From: Rhizobium nepotum 39/7
GTDB lineage: Bacteria; Pseudomonadota; Alphaproteobacteria; Rhizobiales; Rhizobiaceae
DNA length: 64,000 nucleotides
Direction of reading: 5' to 3'
Assembly (NCBI RefSeq): GCF_000949865.1
Contig: NZ_JWJH01000011.1
Coordinates: 62,001 to 126,000 of the forward strand
A program made the translations under genes and the position numbers. Under the pieces are notes generated by a model. That model searched no databases, was not told the DNA's origin, and worked only from the letters and a program-made list of their open reading frames with translations. The number at the start of each line of letters is the position of its first letter. Position 1 is the stretch's first letter. Positions 1 through 9,256 of the stretch are shown here, piece after piece.

Positions 1-763
1 GCAGCATCTGGCCGCCAGGGGCTTGTCGTGCCCCTTGCCCCTGCCGCGCAAGGACGGGGAATTGCTGGGCGAATTGTCGGGCCGCCCGGCGGCGTTGATC
101 TCCTTCCTTGAAGGCATGTGGCTCCGAAAGCCGGAAGCGAAACATTGCCGGGAAGTCGGCAAGGCTCTGGCCGCCATGCATCTCGCCGGCGAGGGCTTTG
201 AGATCACGCGCCCCAATGCGCTCTCCGTCGAGGGCTGGAAGGTGCTGTGGGACAAATCGGAGGCCCGCGCCGACGAGGTGGAGAAGGGCCTGAGGGATGA
301 AATTCGTCCCGAACTCGACTATCTCGCCGCCCATTGGCCGAAGGATTTGCCCGCCGGCGTCATCCATGCGGATCTGTTTCAGGATAACGTGTTCTTCCTC
401 GGTGACGAGCTTTCCGGCCTGATCGATTTTTACTTCGCCTGCAACGACCTGCTCGCTTACGACGTGTCGATCTGCCTCAATGCCTGGTGCTTTGAGAAGG
501 ATGGCGCCTACAACGTCACCAAGGGCAAGGCGCTGCTGGAAGGCTACCAGTCTGTGCGGCCGCTGAGCGCCGAGGAACTGGATGCGCTGCCGCTTCTGGC
601 GCGCGGTTCGGCGCTGCGCTTTTTCCTGACCAGACTTTATGACTGGCTGACGACGCCGGCAGGCGCGCTGGTGGTGAAAAAAGACCCGCTGGAATATCTG
701 CGCAAGCTGCGGTTCCACCGCTCCATCGGCCATGTCGCCGAATACGGGCTGGTCGGCGAATGA
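1..763 (+). CDS. thrB: Homoserine kinase ThrB (5' end cut by window)
   Basis: Phosphorylates L-homoserine in the cytoplasm, the step before threonine synthase. This is the aminoglycoside-phosphotransferase-fold type of homoserine kinase used by Rhizobiales, not the GHMP type. The kinase catalytic loop [11 protein letters not shown] and the metal-binding segment [12 protein letters not shown] are visible. The frame is open to base 2, so the real start lies upstream and the first Met-like codon at 23 is not the start. The stop overlaps the rnhA start (ATGA at 760-763), suggesting an operon. The threonine synthase gene is about 10 kb away on the other strand. Confidence 0.93.
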   Translation, partial: QHLAARGLSCPLPLPRKDGELLGELSGRPAALISFLEGMWLRKPEAKHCREVGKALAAMHLAGEGFEITRPNALSVEGWKVLWDKSEARADEVEKGLRDEIRPELDYLAAHWPKDLPAGVIHADLFQDNVFFLGDELSGLIDFYFACNDLLAYDVSICLNAWCFEKDGAYNVTKGKALLEGYQSVRPLSAEELDALPLLARGSALRFFLTRLYDWLTTPAGALVVKKDPLEYLRKLRFHRSIGHVAEYGLVGE

Positions 764-1200
764 AACACGTCGATATTTTTACCGATGGCGCCTGCTCCGG
801 CAATCCCGGTCCGGGTGGTTGGGGCGCGGTGTTGCGTTATGGCGAGACCGAAAAGGAATTGTCCGGCGGCGAAGCCGACACCACCAACAACCGCATGGAA
901 TTGCTGGCGGCTATCTCGGCGCTCAATGCGCTGAAAAGCCCTTGCGAGGTCGATCTTTATACCGACAGCGCCTATGTCAAGGACGGCATCACCAAGTGGA
1001 TTTTCGGCTGGAAAAAGAAGGGCTGGAAAACCGCCGACAATAAGCCGGTCAAGAATGTCGAGCTGTGGCAGGCGCTGGAGGCGGCGCAGGAGCGCCACAA
1101 GGTCACCCTGCACTGGGTCAAGGGCCATGCCGGCCATCCGGAAAACGAGCGCGCCGATGAATTGGCGCGCAAGGGCATGGAGCCTTTCAAACGCCGGTAA
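760..1200 (+). CDS. rnhA: Ribonuclease HI
   Basis: Cleaves the RNA strand of RNA-DNA hybrids such as primers and R-loops. The 146-residue protein has the normal bacterial length. The four acidic catalytic residues are in their family contexts: Asp in [12 protein letters not shown], Glu in NNRMEL, Asp in [10 protein letters not shown] and Asp in NERADELA. It is translationally coupled to thrB by a 4-bp overlap. Confidence 0.97.
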   Translation: MKHVDIFTDGACSGNPGPGGWGAVLRYGETEKELSGGEADTTNNRMELLAAISALNALKSPCEVDLYTDSAYVKDGITKWIFGWKKKGWKTADNKPVKNVELWQALEAAQERHKVTLHWVKGHAGHPENERADELARKGMEPFKRR

Positions 1201-1361
1201 CGGAAGCCTGCTCTATTCGGGGCAAGTCTTGACCGGGGCCACTCTTGACCGGGGCATGTTTTAATCGGGACAGGCCCTGATCGGGGATTGTGAAAACTGA
1301 AACCCGATCTATCTTGTCGTCAAACAGTTGGACGGCGTTCCAACGGAGGAGAGACATTCGG

Positions 1362-1670
1362 ATGATCCTGCATTGTGTATTTCTACGGTTCAAGGCCGCG
1401 ACGGCATCCTCTGAAAAACAGGCGGTATTCGAGGCGATTGCGGCCCTGAAGGACGTGATACCCGGCATAATTGACGTGAAATACGGCCAGAATGTTTCAC
1501 CCGAAGGCCTGAACGGCGGCTTCGTCGATGGCTTCATCGTGACGCTGGAAAGCCCGGAAGCCCGCGACGAATATCTCGCGCACCCGCAGCACATGGAAGT
1601 CGGGCAACGTCTGGTCTCGCTGACCGATGGCGGCCTGGCAGGGCTTCTGGTATTTGATATGAACGTGTGA
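1362..1670 (+). CDS. Dabb (stress-responsive A/B barrel) domain protein
   Basis: A 102-residue single-domain protein beginning MILHCVFLRFK, the typical first strand of the Dabb ferredoxin-like fold. Family members form dimeric barrels and are stress-associated or small enzymes, so the precise role is unknown. The start at 1362 is chosen because GGAGGAGAG lies about 8 nt upstream; the frame is open further upstream without a ribosome site. A bidirectional hairpin terminator follows immediately. Confidence 0.8.
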   Translation: MILHCVFLRFKAATASSEKQAVFEAIAALKDVIPGIIDVKYGQNVSPEGLNGGFVDGFIVTLESPEARDEYLAHPQHMEVGQRLVSLTDGGLAGLLVFDMNV

Positions 1671-1671
1671 A

Positions 1672-1694
1672 AAAGGGCGGTTCGACCGCCCTTT
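1672..1694. terminator. Bidirectional hairpin terminator
   Basis: The arms AAAGGGCGG and CCGCCCTTT form a perfect 9-bp stem around a 5-nt loop, with A and T runs on both sides. It lies between the Dabb gene and the convergent peroxiredoxin gene and can serve both. Confidence 0.75.
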
Positions 1695-1740
1695 AATCTG
1701 TCCTTTGCTCCATGCCCGAGGATGGAGACGTAGAGGTGGC

Positions 1741-2226
1741 TTAAAGCTGCTCGATCATCGCCGCTGCGGCCGAGACCGTCGCCTGACCGGGGTTTTCTTC
1801 CACGTTGAGCGATGTTACCACACCGTCTTTCACCAGCATCGAATAGCGCTTGGAGCGCACACCGAGGCCGCCGCCGGAGAGATCGGCGTCGAGACCGAGC
1901 GCCTTGGTGAAGGCGGCGTCCCAGTCGGCGAGGAAGTGGATTTTGCCCTGGCCGCCGGACGATTGCGCCCATGCGCCCATGACGTGCCAGTCGTTGACGG
2001 AGACGACGGCGATGTCATCCACGCCTTTTGCGAGAATGGCGTCGCGGTTTTCGAGATAGCCCGGCAGGTGGTTCAGCGAGCAGGTGGGGGTGAAAGCGCC
2101 GGGCACGGCGAAAAGAACCACCGTCTTGCCGCCGAAAAGCTGATCGGTGGTGGTTTCCACCGGGCCATCGGCCGTCTTTTCCTTGAAGGTTGCGGAAGGC
2201 AGTTTTTCGCCGATCTTGATGGTCAT
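1741..2226 (-). CDS. Peroxiredoxin, Prx5/redoxin type
   Basis: Thiol peroxidase reducing H2O2 or organic peroxides. The peroxidatic site VPGAFTPTCSLNHLPGY is the Prx5 signature (P-x3-T-x2-C). The length of 161 residues is normal for the family. Of two start codons 6 nt apart (2232 and 2226), the inner one is preferred because AGGAG lies about 7 nt before it but directly abuts the outer one. It is a single gene, convergent with the Dabb gene. Confidence 0.9.
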   Translation of the reverse strand: MTIKIGEKLPSATFKEKTADGPVETTTDQLFGGKTVVLFAVPGAFTPTCSLNHLPGYLENRDAILAKGVDDIAVVSVNDWHVMGAWAQSSGGQGKIHFLADWDAAFTKALGLDADLSGGGLGVRSKRYSMLVKDGVVTSLNVEENPGQATVSAAAAMIEQL

Positions 2227-2348
2227 GTCCATGCTCCTGTGGCCGTTCGGTTCGCGCGACTATAGAGCAACGAAACGAAACGTGTCATCCGGTTTTCTTG
2301 GGAAATTCCATGCCTGAAATGGCCGCGCGGACACGGCCGCCGAACCGC

Positions 2349-3197
2349 TCACGGCTTTGGAAAATTGAGCATCGTTTCCATGGCCCGGTCGCCGGATTTG
2401 ACCAGAATGGGCCAGCTGTTGCCCTGCACCTGATAGGTTTTCGGCAGGCCCTTGATGTTCATGTAGAAGGATAGCTTGCGCCTGTCGCGCACCATGTTCT
2501 GCGGTTCGTAATAGGCAAAACCCGAGGGGCCGGCGATGAATATCTCGGTTTCCTTAGGTGCGTTTTCCGGTAGTTGCAGCTGCACGCCGAGCATGGTCTT
2601 GTCGGGCGTGATGTGGAAATCGACGACCTTGAAATCGTCGGATGCGGCTTCGGGCAGCGTCTCGCGCGCCTCTTCCAGCAATCGCCGTTCCTCGTGGTCG
2701 TCACCGCCGGCATTGCCCCGGTCGATCGAAAACGTCGCCTCGAAGGGGATGCAGATATTCTGGCAGACACCGATGAAGGCGGTGAGGTCGATTTTCCCGC
2801 TCGCCGATGTGTCGGCGGCTTTCAGCTGAAAGGGAAGGCTGACGGCGTGATCGTAGCCGATATCGGTAAGCTCGCCGTTTTCGATGAGCTTCGGAACGGG
2901 GTAGGCCATGGAGATCAGGCTCACGCCGCTTGCCGGATCAAGCGTGATCTTCGGCGGTATGCCAGCTTCGCCCGGTTCGCGCCAATAGGTTATCCAGCCG
3001 TCTTTCGGCTCGATTTGCAGCACGCCGCGCACCACGCCGTCGCCATCCATGGCAAGGCTTGCCACGCGCATCTGGCCGCCCTCGCTTCTGGCCCAGTCGG
3101 TAATTTCCGCCTGCGCGGCATGTCCGCCACCGAGGAGGACGGCAAATGCGGCCGCGAGGCGAAGATGTGAAAATCGAAAGAATGTCCTGACGCTCAT
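2349..3197 (-). CDS. Periplasmic DsbD alpha-domain-like protein
   Basis: A 282-residue exported protein with an N-terminal signal peptide (hydrophobic run AAAFAVLLGG, cleavage near AQA). The rest resembles the N-terminal thiol-disulfide domain of DsbD, including a two-cysteine segment FIGVCQNICIPF that would be the redox pair. It lacks the transmembrane and C-terminal thioredoxin domains of full DsbD, so it probably works with a separate membrane partner. The family match is good; the substrate is unknown. Confidence 0.8.
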   Translation of the reverse strand: MSVRTFFRFSHLRLAAAFAVLLGGGHAAQAEITDWARSEGGQMRVASLAMDGDGVVRGVLQIEPKDGWITYWREPGEAGIPPKITLDPASGVSLISMAYPVPKLIENGELTDIGYDHAVSLPFQLKAADTSASGKIDLTAFIGVCQNICIPFEATFSIDRGNAGGDDHEERRLLEEARETLPEAASDDFKVVDFHITPDKTMLGVQLQLPENAPKETEIFIAGPSGFAYYEPQNMVRDRRKLSFYMNIKGLPKTYQVQGNSWPILVKSGDRAMETMLNFPKP

Positions 3198-3358
3198 TCT
3201 TCCCGTCTAACCCAACATCGTCCGGTGAACCAGTTACGAATTCGTGCGGTTCATCATTTTCGGTTGATTGATCGGGCGCTATGCCGCATCCTGTATCTCG
3301 TCGAAGTGCGAACGACGTTTTCCGTTCAATGACGGAATTCGGTCTGCTGGAGGCGACG

Positions 3359-3964
3359 GTGAGCTTTTCAACGCTGATGGACAAACGCGAACGTGGCTTT
3401 CTCGACAGCCAGTTCCTCATCGCGATGCCGGGACTGGACGACGGTAATTTTGCCCGTTCGGTGATTTATATCTGCGCCCATTCGGACGCCGGCGCCATGG
3501 GCTTCATCATCAACCGGTCGCAGCAGATCACCTTTACGGATATTCTGCTGCATCTGAAACTGGTGGACAGCAACGACGCCATCATGCTACCCAACCGCAC
3601 TCGCGAATTTCCGATCCAGTGCGGCGGCCCGGTCGAGTCCGGCCGGGGTTTCGTGCTGCATTCGGATGATTATCTGAGCGAATCCAGCATTCCGGTCAGT
3701 GACGACATTTCGCTGACGGCGACGCTGGATATCGTCCGCGCCATTTCCAATGGCCGTGGCCCGCAAAGGGCAACCATGATGCTCGGCTATGCGGGCTGGG
3801 GTCCGGGCCAGCTGGAAAACGAGATCGCCAACAATGGCTGGCTGAATTGCCCGGCTGCGGAAGAGCTGATTTTCGACCGTGGACTGGACAATAAATATGA
3901 ACGGGCGCTCGCGCTGATGGGTATCGACCCCCGCATGCTTTCTGCGGATGCCGGACACGCCTGA
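3359..3964 (+). CDS. YqgE/AlgH family protein (UPF0301)
   Basis: Conserved proteobacterial protein of uncertain function. Family hallmarks include [40 protein letters not shown] and [17 protein letters not shown] start at 3359 is chosen because GGAGG lies 5 nt upstream; this gives 201 residues, close to the usual length. Upstream in-frame ATGs at 3281 and 3329 have no convincing ribosome site, and a later ATG at 3377 is possible. Confidence 0.9.
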   Translation: MSFSTLMDKRERGFLDSQFLIAMPGLDDGNFARSVIYICAHSDAGAMGFIINRSQQITFTDILLHLKLVDSNDAIMLPNRTREFPIQCGGPVESGRGFVLHSDDYLSESSIPVSDDISLTATLDIVRAISNGRGPQRATMMLGYAGWGPGQLENEIANNGWLNCPAAEELIFDRGLDNKYERALALMGIDPRMLSADAGHA

Positions 3965-4083
3965 ATTTGCACGCCTGCATTTCTGCCGCCGCCAGGCGCG
4001 TGCCGGCGGGAACCAAACCTTGTCCCTCACGTTAGTCACCCGGAAAGCCGACAAACAGTTTGGCTCAACCAGGGAGTAACGAC

Positions 4084-4275
4084 ATGGGTAGCACATCCGA
4101 CAGAATTGCCGGTAAAGCCAACGAAATTGCCGGCAAGGTCAAAAAGAGCGTCGGTGAAGCGACCGGCAATAACCAGTTGCGCGCCGAGGGTGCTGCCCAG
4201 GAAACCAAGGGCAAGGTCCAGAGCACCGTCGGCAAGGCGAAAGACGCCGTCAAGGGCGCAGTCGATCGCATGTGA
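4084..4275 (+). CDS. CsbD family stress protein
   Basis: A 63-residue, lysine- and alanine-rich, helical CsbD-like protein with repeated [23 protein letters not shown] segments. CsbD proteins are abundant general-stress proteins of unclear mechanism. The start at 4084 is set by AGGGAG 8 nt upstream. Confidence 0.9.
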   Translation: MGSTSDRIAGKANEIAGKVKKSVGEATGNNQLRAEGAAQETKGKVQSTVGKAKDAVKGAVDRM

Positions 4276-4426
4276 TGTCGCCAGGTCCGCCTGAGGGACG
4301 CCATGGAGCGCATGTGTGTTGCACATGCGCTCCAGTCGTATGGGATGCCGGAAGGGCGGTCACAGTGTTCACATTGATATCGTATGCTTGCCGCCAGCCA
4401 GCCGATCCATCGTAAGGGTTTCATGA

Positions 4427-5533
4427 ATGAAGCTTTTTTCCTGCGCCTCCTGTGGCCAGCCGGTCCATTTCGATAATCGTTTCTGCGTCTCCTGCGGCCA
4501 TCGTCTGGCTTTCGTGCCGGAGCGCCTCTCCATGGAAGCGCTGGCGCCTGCGGGCGAGCCGAATTGGCAACTGGTCGCCCAGCCGGAAAAACAGGTGCGT
4601 TTTTGCGCCAATGAAGCGAACGACATCTGCAACTGGTCGGTGCCGGCGGAAAGCTTCGACGCCTTTTGCCCGGCCTGCAGCCACAACCGTCTGGTGCCGG
4701 ATATCACGACGGATGAGGGCATAGAACAATGGCGGGGCATCAGCCAGGCGCAACGGCATTTGTTTTATTCGATGCTGCGGCTCGGCTTGCCGCATCCGAA
4801 CCGGGATGCCGATCCGGTCGGAGGGCTGGTCTTCGACTTTCTGGTCGATGCGGTCGCGCCAGACGGCTCGGTCATTCCCGCCATGACCGGTCACGACGAG
4901 GGACTGATCGCCATTCGCGCGGCGGAAGTGGACGATGCGACGCGCGAGCAGGTGCGTGCCAACATGAACGAACCCTATCGCACCATGCTCGGCCATTTCC
5001 GCCATGAGGTCGGACATTTCATCTGGAACAAGCTTGTTCGTGACCAGAACCGGTTAGAGGCCTGCCGCGCAATATTCGGCGACGAGCGCGAGGATTATGC
5101 AGCGGCCCTGCAACGCAGTTACCGGCAGGGACCGCCCCCCAACTGGCAGGAAACCTTCATAAGCGCCTATGCCTCCGTCCACCCCTGGGAGGATTTTGCC
5201 GAATGTTTCGCGCATTATCTCCACATCGTCGACACGCTGGAGACCGCGTGCGCCTTCGGGGTGGCGATCGATCCGGACGGACACGAGGAAATGGCGGCGG
5301 AGGTCACCTTCGATCCCTACAATGCCCGTAGTGCCGCGCAACTGGTCAGGGCCTGGATTCCGCTGAGCGTCGCCATCAACTCGATCCAGCGCAGCATGGG
5401 GGAGGCGGACCTCTACCCCTTCGTGCTGGCGCCGCCAGTGGTGACCAAGATGGAGTTCATTCACGACCTGCTGCATGGCAGGGTCGCCGCGGACTGGCCG
5501 TCGCCGATGCAGCAGTCTGTGATGGTTCAGTGA
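4427..5533 (+). CDS. Zinc-ribbon putative zinc metallopeptidase
   Basis: A 368-residue protein. The N-terminus carries two cysteine clusters (CASC...CVSC near residues 6-23, and a second set near 65-95) that form zinc ribbons. The central HEVGH, near residue 191 in FRHEVGHFIW, is a gluzincin-type zinc-binding motif, followed by a glutamate-rich segment WEDFAECFAHYLH. This architecture matches the uncharacterised zinc-binding metallopeptidase family (DUF2248 type). No signal peptide is visible, so it is likely cytoplasmic. The substrate is unknown. Confidence 0.82.
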   Translation: MKLFSCASCGQPVHFDNRFCVSCGHRLAFVPERLSMEALAPAGEPNWQLVAQPEKQVRFCANEANDICNWSVPAESFDAFCPACSHNRLVPDITTDEGIEQWRGISQAQRHLFYSMLRLGLPHPNRDADPVGGLVFDFLVDAVAPDGSVIPAMTGHDEGLIAIRAAEVDDATREQVRANMNEPYRTMLGHFRHEVGHFIWNKLVRDQNRLEACRAIFGDEREDYAAALQRSYRQGPPPNWQETFISAYASVHPWEDFAECFAHYLHIVDTLETACAFGVAIDPDGHEEMAAEVTFDPYNARSAAQLVRAWIPLSVAINSIQRSMGEADLYPFVLAPPVVTKMEFIHDLLHGRVAADWPSPMQQSVMVQ

Positions 5534-5594
5534 ATACTCGATACGCGGGTTGAAAAATCCGCGTCGCAGCGGCGACCGAATACTTTTCTTCGGT

Positions 5595-5670
5595 GGTCAT
5601 CCTCGGGCTTGACCCGAGGACCCACAATCACCCGCGACAATGGATCCTCGGGTCGAGCCCGAGGATGACG
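5595..5670. repeat. Nested palindromic intergenic repeat
   Basis: Two arms of about 28 bp (5596-5623 and 5641-5670) are inverted copies. Each arm is itself palindromic around CCTCGGGcttgaCCCGAGG. Repeats of this design are common between genes in Rhizobiales. Short frames across it encode GPRVKPEDD-like peptides that are repeat artefacts, not genes. It separates the convergent metallopeptidase and GGDEF/EAL genes and may act as a terminator. Confidence 0.8.
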
Positions 5671-5712
5671 TCGTGTTTGGGGGGAAGGGGTGCACCACCG
5701 CACCCCGACCAC

Positions 5713-8628
5713 TTACGAAGCCCGCTTCGTCGGCTGGAACCGTTCCCGCAGAAGCTTCAGCGCCGCATCGCCGGAAACCGGGGTGCCGAACAGGAAGCTT
5801 TGGCCGAAGTGGCAGTTCATCCGTGAAAGCTCCGCCGCGTCTTCGGGTGTTTCGATGCCTTCGGCCACCACCTGCATGTCGAGCGCACGCGCCATGGCGA
5901 TGACGGAGCGTAGCAGCACGTTGCGCTTGTCGCTGGTATTGGCCACCAGCGCCTTGTCGAGCTTGATCGTGTCGAAGGGGAAACGAGTGAGATAGGCAAG
6001 CGACGAATAGCCGGTGCCGAAATCGTCCATGGCAAGGCTGATGCCGGTTTCCTTGAGCTTGGAAAGGACCAGCCGCGCCTGTTCGGGGTTTTCCATCACC
6101 ACCGATTCCGTCAATTCCAGTTTCAGCTGCTGCGGATTGCAGCGCGTGCGCGTCAGCATGCTGCGCACGTCGGTATATAATTCGTTGTTCAGCAATTGTG
6201 CGCTGGAAATATTGACGGAAATGAAGATCGGCATCTTCTCGATGGCATGTTGCCAGTCCATCAGATCGGTCGCCGCCCGTTCCAGCGCGAACATGCCGAG
6301 CGGTTCGATGAGGCCCGAAGCTTCGGCGATGGGAATGAATTCGCTGGGCGCGATATTGCCCCGCTTGGGATGCTCCCACCGCATGAGGGCCTCGAAACCG
6401 GCAATTTCGCCGTCGTCCAGCTTGACGATCGGCTGGTAGGCAAGCGACAGCTCCTTGCGCTCGATGGCGCGGCGAAGGTCGCTTTCCATTTGCAGGCGGT
6501 CGGTGCCGGACGTGCGGAAGGCGGGGCGGAAAGGCTCGACGCGGTTTCCGCCAGCCCGCTTGGCGCGGTACATGGCGAGTTCCGCATCGCTCAGAAGTCC
6601 GGCGGCGCTTTCCTGCTGGTCGATCCATGAGACGAGGCCGATGGAGGCGGTGAGGATGATTTCGCGATTGGCGAAATTGATCGGCACCATGATCGCCTTG
6701 TTCACCGCATCGGCGAAATCGGCAACCCGCTGCGGATCGCGCTCTGAGGTCAGGATCAGGCCGAATTCATCGCCGCCGAGACGCGCCAGCGTATCCTGCG
6801 GTTTCAGGAGACGGCGCAGACGCCGCGTCAGAGCGATGAGGATATTGTCGCCCGCAGCGATACCCAGAGTATCGTTGACCAGCTTGTAGCGGTCGATATC
6901 GATCGCCATCACGGTCGGCCGCACGCTCTCGCTGTCGGGAGAGAGGTTGAGGATCGATTGCAGGCGGTCGAGAAACACCTGCCGGTTCGGAAGCCCGGTC
7001 AGATTGTCGTTCATTGCATCCTGCAACAGCCGCTCGACCGAATTCTTCTGCTCGGTGATATCGGTAATGGTGCCGACGCAGCGGATGATTTCGCCGTTGG
7101 AGCCGAGAACCGGACGGGCGCGGATTTGCAGCCAGTGGAAATGCCCGTCTTCGGCGCGAATGCGGAATTCGTGGTTGAGCCGGCCCTTGCGATGGTCGAG
7201 CAGCACGTCGAGCGTCGCCTTGAACCGGTCGCGATCGTCAGGGTGCAGGCGCGGCAGCCAGTTGCGCGCAGCACCGTGCATGGTGCCGGGCTCCAGCCCC
7301 AGCCGGTTGGAAATATCGGGCGTGGTGACGATGCGGTCGCGCGTCACATCCCAATCCCACACGGTATCGCCGCTGCCGGTCAGGGCCAGCGATTGCCGCT
7401 CGAGATCGGAGAACAGGCCCTGCTGATAGGCGCTGCCGGCAAAGGCGTGCTGGATGACGGTAAAGCCGATCAGAAGCACGATCAGCACCAGCCCGCCGCC
7501 GAGCGCCGGCTGTACGATGTCGTTGTCCAACTGTCCCGTCACCGTAAGCCAACCGCCGAACAGCCAGACGAGGATGAGCGCCCAGGAGGGAACGAGCAGG
7601 ATCGCCCGGTCGTAGCGGTTGAAACCGAGATAGACGATGAGCGCGATACCGGCGGTCGCTGTCAGAGCGAAGGATACGCGGGCGATACCGGACGCGACCG
7701 AAGGATCGTAGATGGCGACGCCGAAAAGCAGCACCAGCCCCACCACCCAGGCGAATGTCGCGTAACCCAGATGTGCATGCCAGCGATTGAGATTGAGATA
7801 GGTGAACAGGAAGACCACGAAGCTGGAGGCGAGAGCCACTTCGGCGCCCGCCCTCCATATTCGCTGATCGCTGGACGTGACGGTGATGAGCTTTTCGAGA
7901 AAACCGAAATCGACGCAGATATAGGCCAGTACCGCCCAGGCAAGTGCAGCCGAGGCCGGCAGAACGGAGGTTCCCTTGACCACGAACAGAATCGTCAGAA
8001 GCACGGCCAGAAGGCCGGCGATACCGAGCACGATGCCACGATAAAGCGTAAACGCGTTGATCGTGTCCTTGTAGGCTTCCGGTTCCCACAGATAGATCTG
8101 CGGCAATTGCGGGGTCGAAAGTTCCGCGACGAAGGTGATGACGGAGCCGGGGTTGAGCGTGATGCGGAACACGTCGGCATCCGGGCTTGGCTGCCTGTCG
8201 AGCGCGAAGCCCTCGCTCGGCGTGATCGCCATGATGCGCTGCGAGCCGAGATCGGGCCAGAACAGCTTGGAATTCACCAGACGGAAATGCGGGGCGACGA
8301 TGACCCGCTCCAGCTGTTCTTCGGAGACGTTGGCAAGCGCAAACACCGCCCAGTCGCCCTGGTGGTCGGTGGAGCTGGCGCGCACCTCGATGCGGCGGCG
8401 GATGCCATCAGGTCCGGGTGCGGTCGAGACCTGAAAGGCCTCGCCCTGGTTGGCATAGATATCGGTCGTTGCGGTGAGGTCGAGCGCCGTGTCGTCACGG
8501 GAAATCTTCACCGGTTCGAAAGCGTAGGAATGAGAGGCAAAAAGCAGGAAAAGCAGGAAAAACGGCGCAGCCAATGCAATTGCCGCCAACCGTTTCGACA
8601 GGCACGGCGCAGAGTGATTGTAGGTCAT
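5713..8628 (-). CDS. Membrane GGDEF/EAL cyclic-di-GMP enzyme with PAS domain
   Basis: A 971-residue protein. It has an N-terminal signal or hydrophobic segment, a periplasmic 7TMR-DISM-like region, about seven membrane helices (roughly residues 195-390), a PAS domain (about 415-550), a GGDEF domain with intact RLGGDEF near 616, and an EAL domain with intact GFEALMRW near 744. Both signature motifs are intact, so it could make or degrade c-di-GMP; which activity dominates cannot be told. The start at 8628 overlaps the stop of the upstream acetyltransferase gene (ATGA), which decides it over longer readings. Confidence 0.9.
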   Translation of the reverse strand: MTYNHSAPCLSKRLAAIALAAPFFLLFLLFASHSYAFEPVKISRDDTALDLTATTDIYANQGEAFQVSTAPGPDGIRRRIEVRASSTDHQGDWAVFALANVSEEQLERVIVAPHFRLVNSKLFWPDLGSQRIMAITPSEGFALDRQPSPDADVFRITLNPGSVITFVAELSTPQLPQIYLWEPEAYKDTINAFTLYRGIVLGIAGLLAVLLTILFVVKGTSVLPASAALAWAVLAYICVDFGFLEKLITVTSSDQRIWRAGAEVALASSFVVFLFTYLNLNRWHAHLGYATFAWVVGLVLLFGVAIYDPSVASGIARVSFALTATAGIALIVYLGFNRYDRAILLVPSWALILVWLFGGWLTVTGQLDNDIVQPALGGGLVLIVLLIGFTVIQHAFAGSAYQQGLFSDLERQSLALTGSGDTVWDWDVTRDRIVTTPDISNRLGLEPGTMHGAARNWLPRLHPDDRDRFKATLDVLLDHRKGRLNHEFRIRAEDGHFHWLQIRARPVLGSNGEIIRCVGTITDITEQKNSVERLLQDAMNDNLTGLPNRQVFLDRLQSILNLSPDSESVRPTVMAIDIDRYKLVNDTLGIAAGDNILIALTRRLRRLLKPQDTLARLGGDEFGLILTSERDPQRVADFADAVNKAIMVPINFANREIILTASIGLVSWIDQQESAAGLLSDAELAMYRAKRAGGNRVEPFRPAFRTSGTDRLQMESDLRRAIERKELSLAYQPIVKLDDGEIAGFEALMRWEHPKRGNIAPSEFIPIAEASGLIEPLGMFALERAATDLMDWQHAIEKMPIFISVNISSAQLLNNELYTDVRSMLTRTRCNPQQLKLELTESVVMENPEQARLVLSKLKETGISLAMDDFGTGYSSLAYLTRFPFDTIKLDKALVANTSDKRNVLLRSVIAMARALDMQVVAEGIETPEDAAELSRMNCHFGQSFLFGTPVSGDAALKLLRERFQPTKRAS

Positions 8629-9224
8629 GTATCGTACTTCGTTCCGCCGGAGCTTTGCTTGTCGGCAAGAAGGGAAAACATCATATGATCCCGCCATTGG
8701 CCATTGATTTTCAGATATTCCCGCAAGAGACCTTCCCGCTGGAACCCGGCATTTTCGAGGAGCCGGATGCTTTTGAAGTTTTCCGGAATACAGGCTGCCT
8801 CGATACGGTGCAACTGAAGTCCGCTGAAGATATAGGGTATTACCAATTTTAATGCGGCGGACATATGGCCTTGCGCGGCGTAACGTTCGCCCACCCAATA
8901 TCCGATCATGCAGCTTTGCGCAGCACCCCGGCGGATGTATCCGATGGTGATGCCGCCGACGAGCAGCGTCTCCTTCTCGAACAGCAGAAACGACACGGCG
9001 GTGCCGGAGGAAAACTCCTGGCCGTTACGCACCACGCGCGTGCGGAAGGAGCCTTCCGTCAGTTCGTCCGGCCGCCAGGCGGGCTCCCAGGGCTGGAGAA
9101 ACTGCCGGCTTTCGGAGCGCAGGACGTGCCATTGCCTGAAATCGCCATAGCGCGGCAGTCTGAGAAGATGGTCGGCGCTGCGCAATTCGGGCGTGTCGTT
9201 ATGTCGGGAAAGAAAACGCAGCAT
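8625..9224 (-). CDS. GNAT acetyltransferase, RimJ type
   Basis: A 199-residue GNAT-fold N-acetyltransferase. GYWVGERYAAQGHMSAAL corresponds to the acetyl-CoA pyrophosphate loop, and PENFKSIRLLENAGFQREG is the RimJ/RimL C-terminal signature. Likely substrate is a protein N-terminus, such as a ribosomal protein, but that is family inference. It is coupled to the downstream GGDEF/EAL gene by a 4-bp overlap and lies 32 bp downstream of the M16 peptidase gene, suggesting one transcription unit. Confidence 0.88.
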   Translation of the reverse strand: MLRFLSRHNDTPELRSADHLLRLPRYGDFRQWHVLRSESRQFLQPWEPAWRPDELTEGSFRTRVVRNGQEFSSGTAVSFLLFEKETLLVGGITIGYIRRGAAQSCMIGYWVGERYAAQGHMSAALKLVIPYIFSGLQLHRIEAACIPENFKSIRLLENAGFQREGLLREYLKINGQWRDHMMFSLLADKQSSGGTKYDT

Positions 9225-9256
9225 TCACCATCCCTGTGCGGAAGAAACCGCCACCC

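Noticed and set aside
1227..1256. Direct repeat TCTTGACCGGGGC, two copies
   Set aside because: Short, and lies in a small intergenic gap with no visible role.
5527..5826. Short frames encoding RVKPEDD-like peptides
   Set aside because: They read through the palindromic repeat and are a known artefact of it.
6958..8688. Plus-strand frame of 576 codons
   Set aside because: Antisense to the GGDEF/EAL gene, whose domains and motifs are clear; long shadow frames are common at this GC content.
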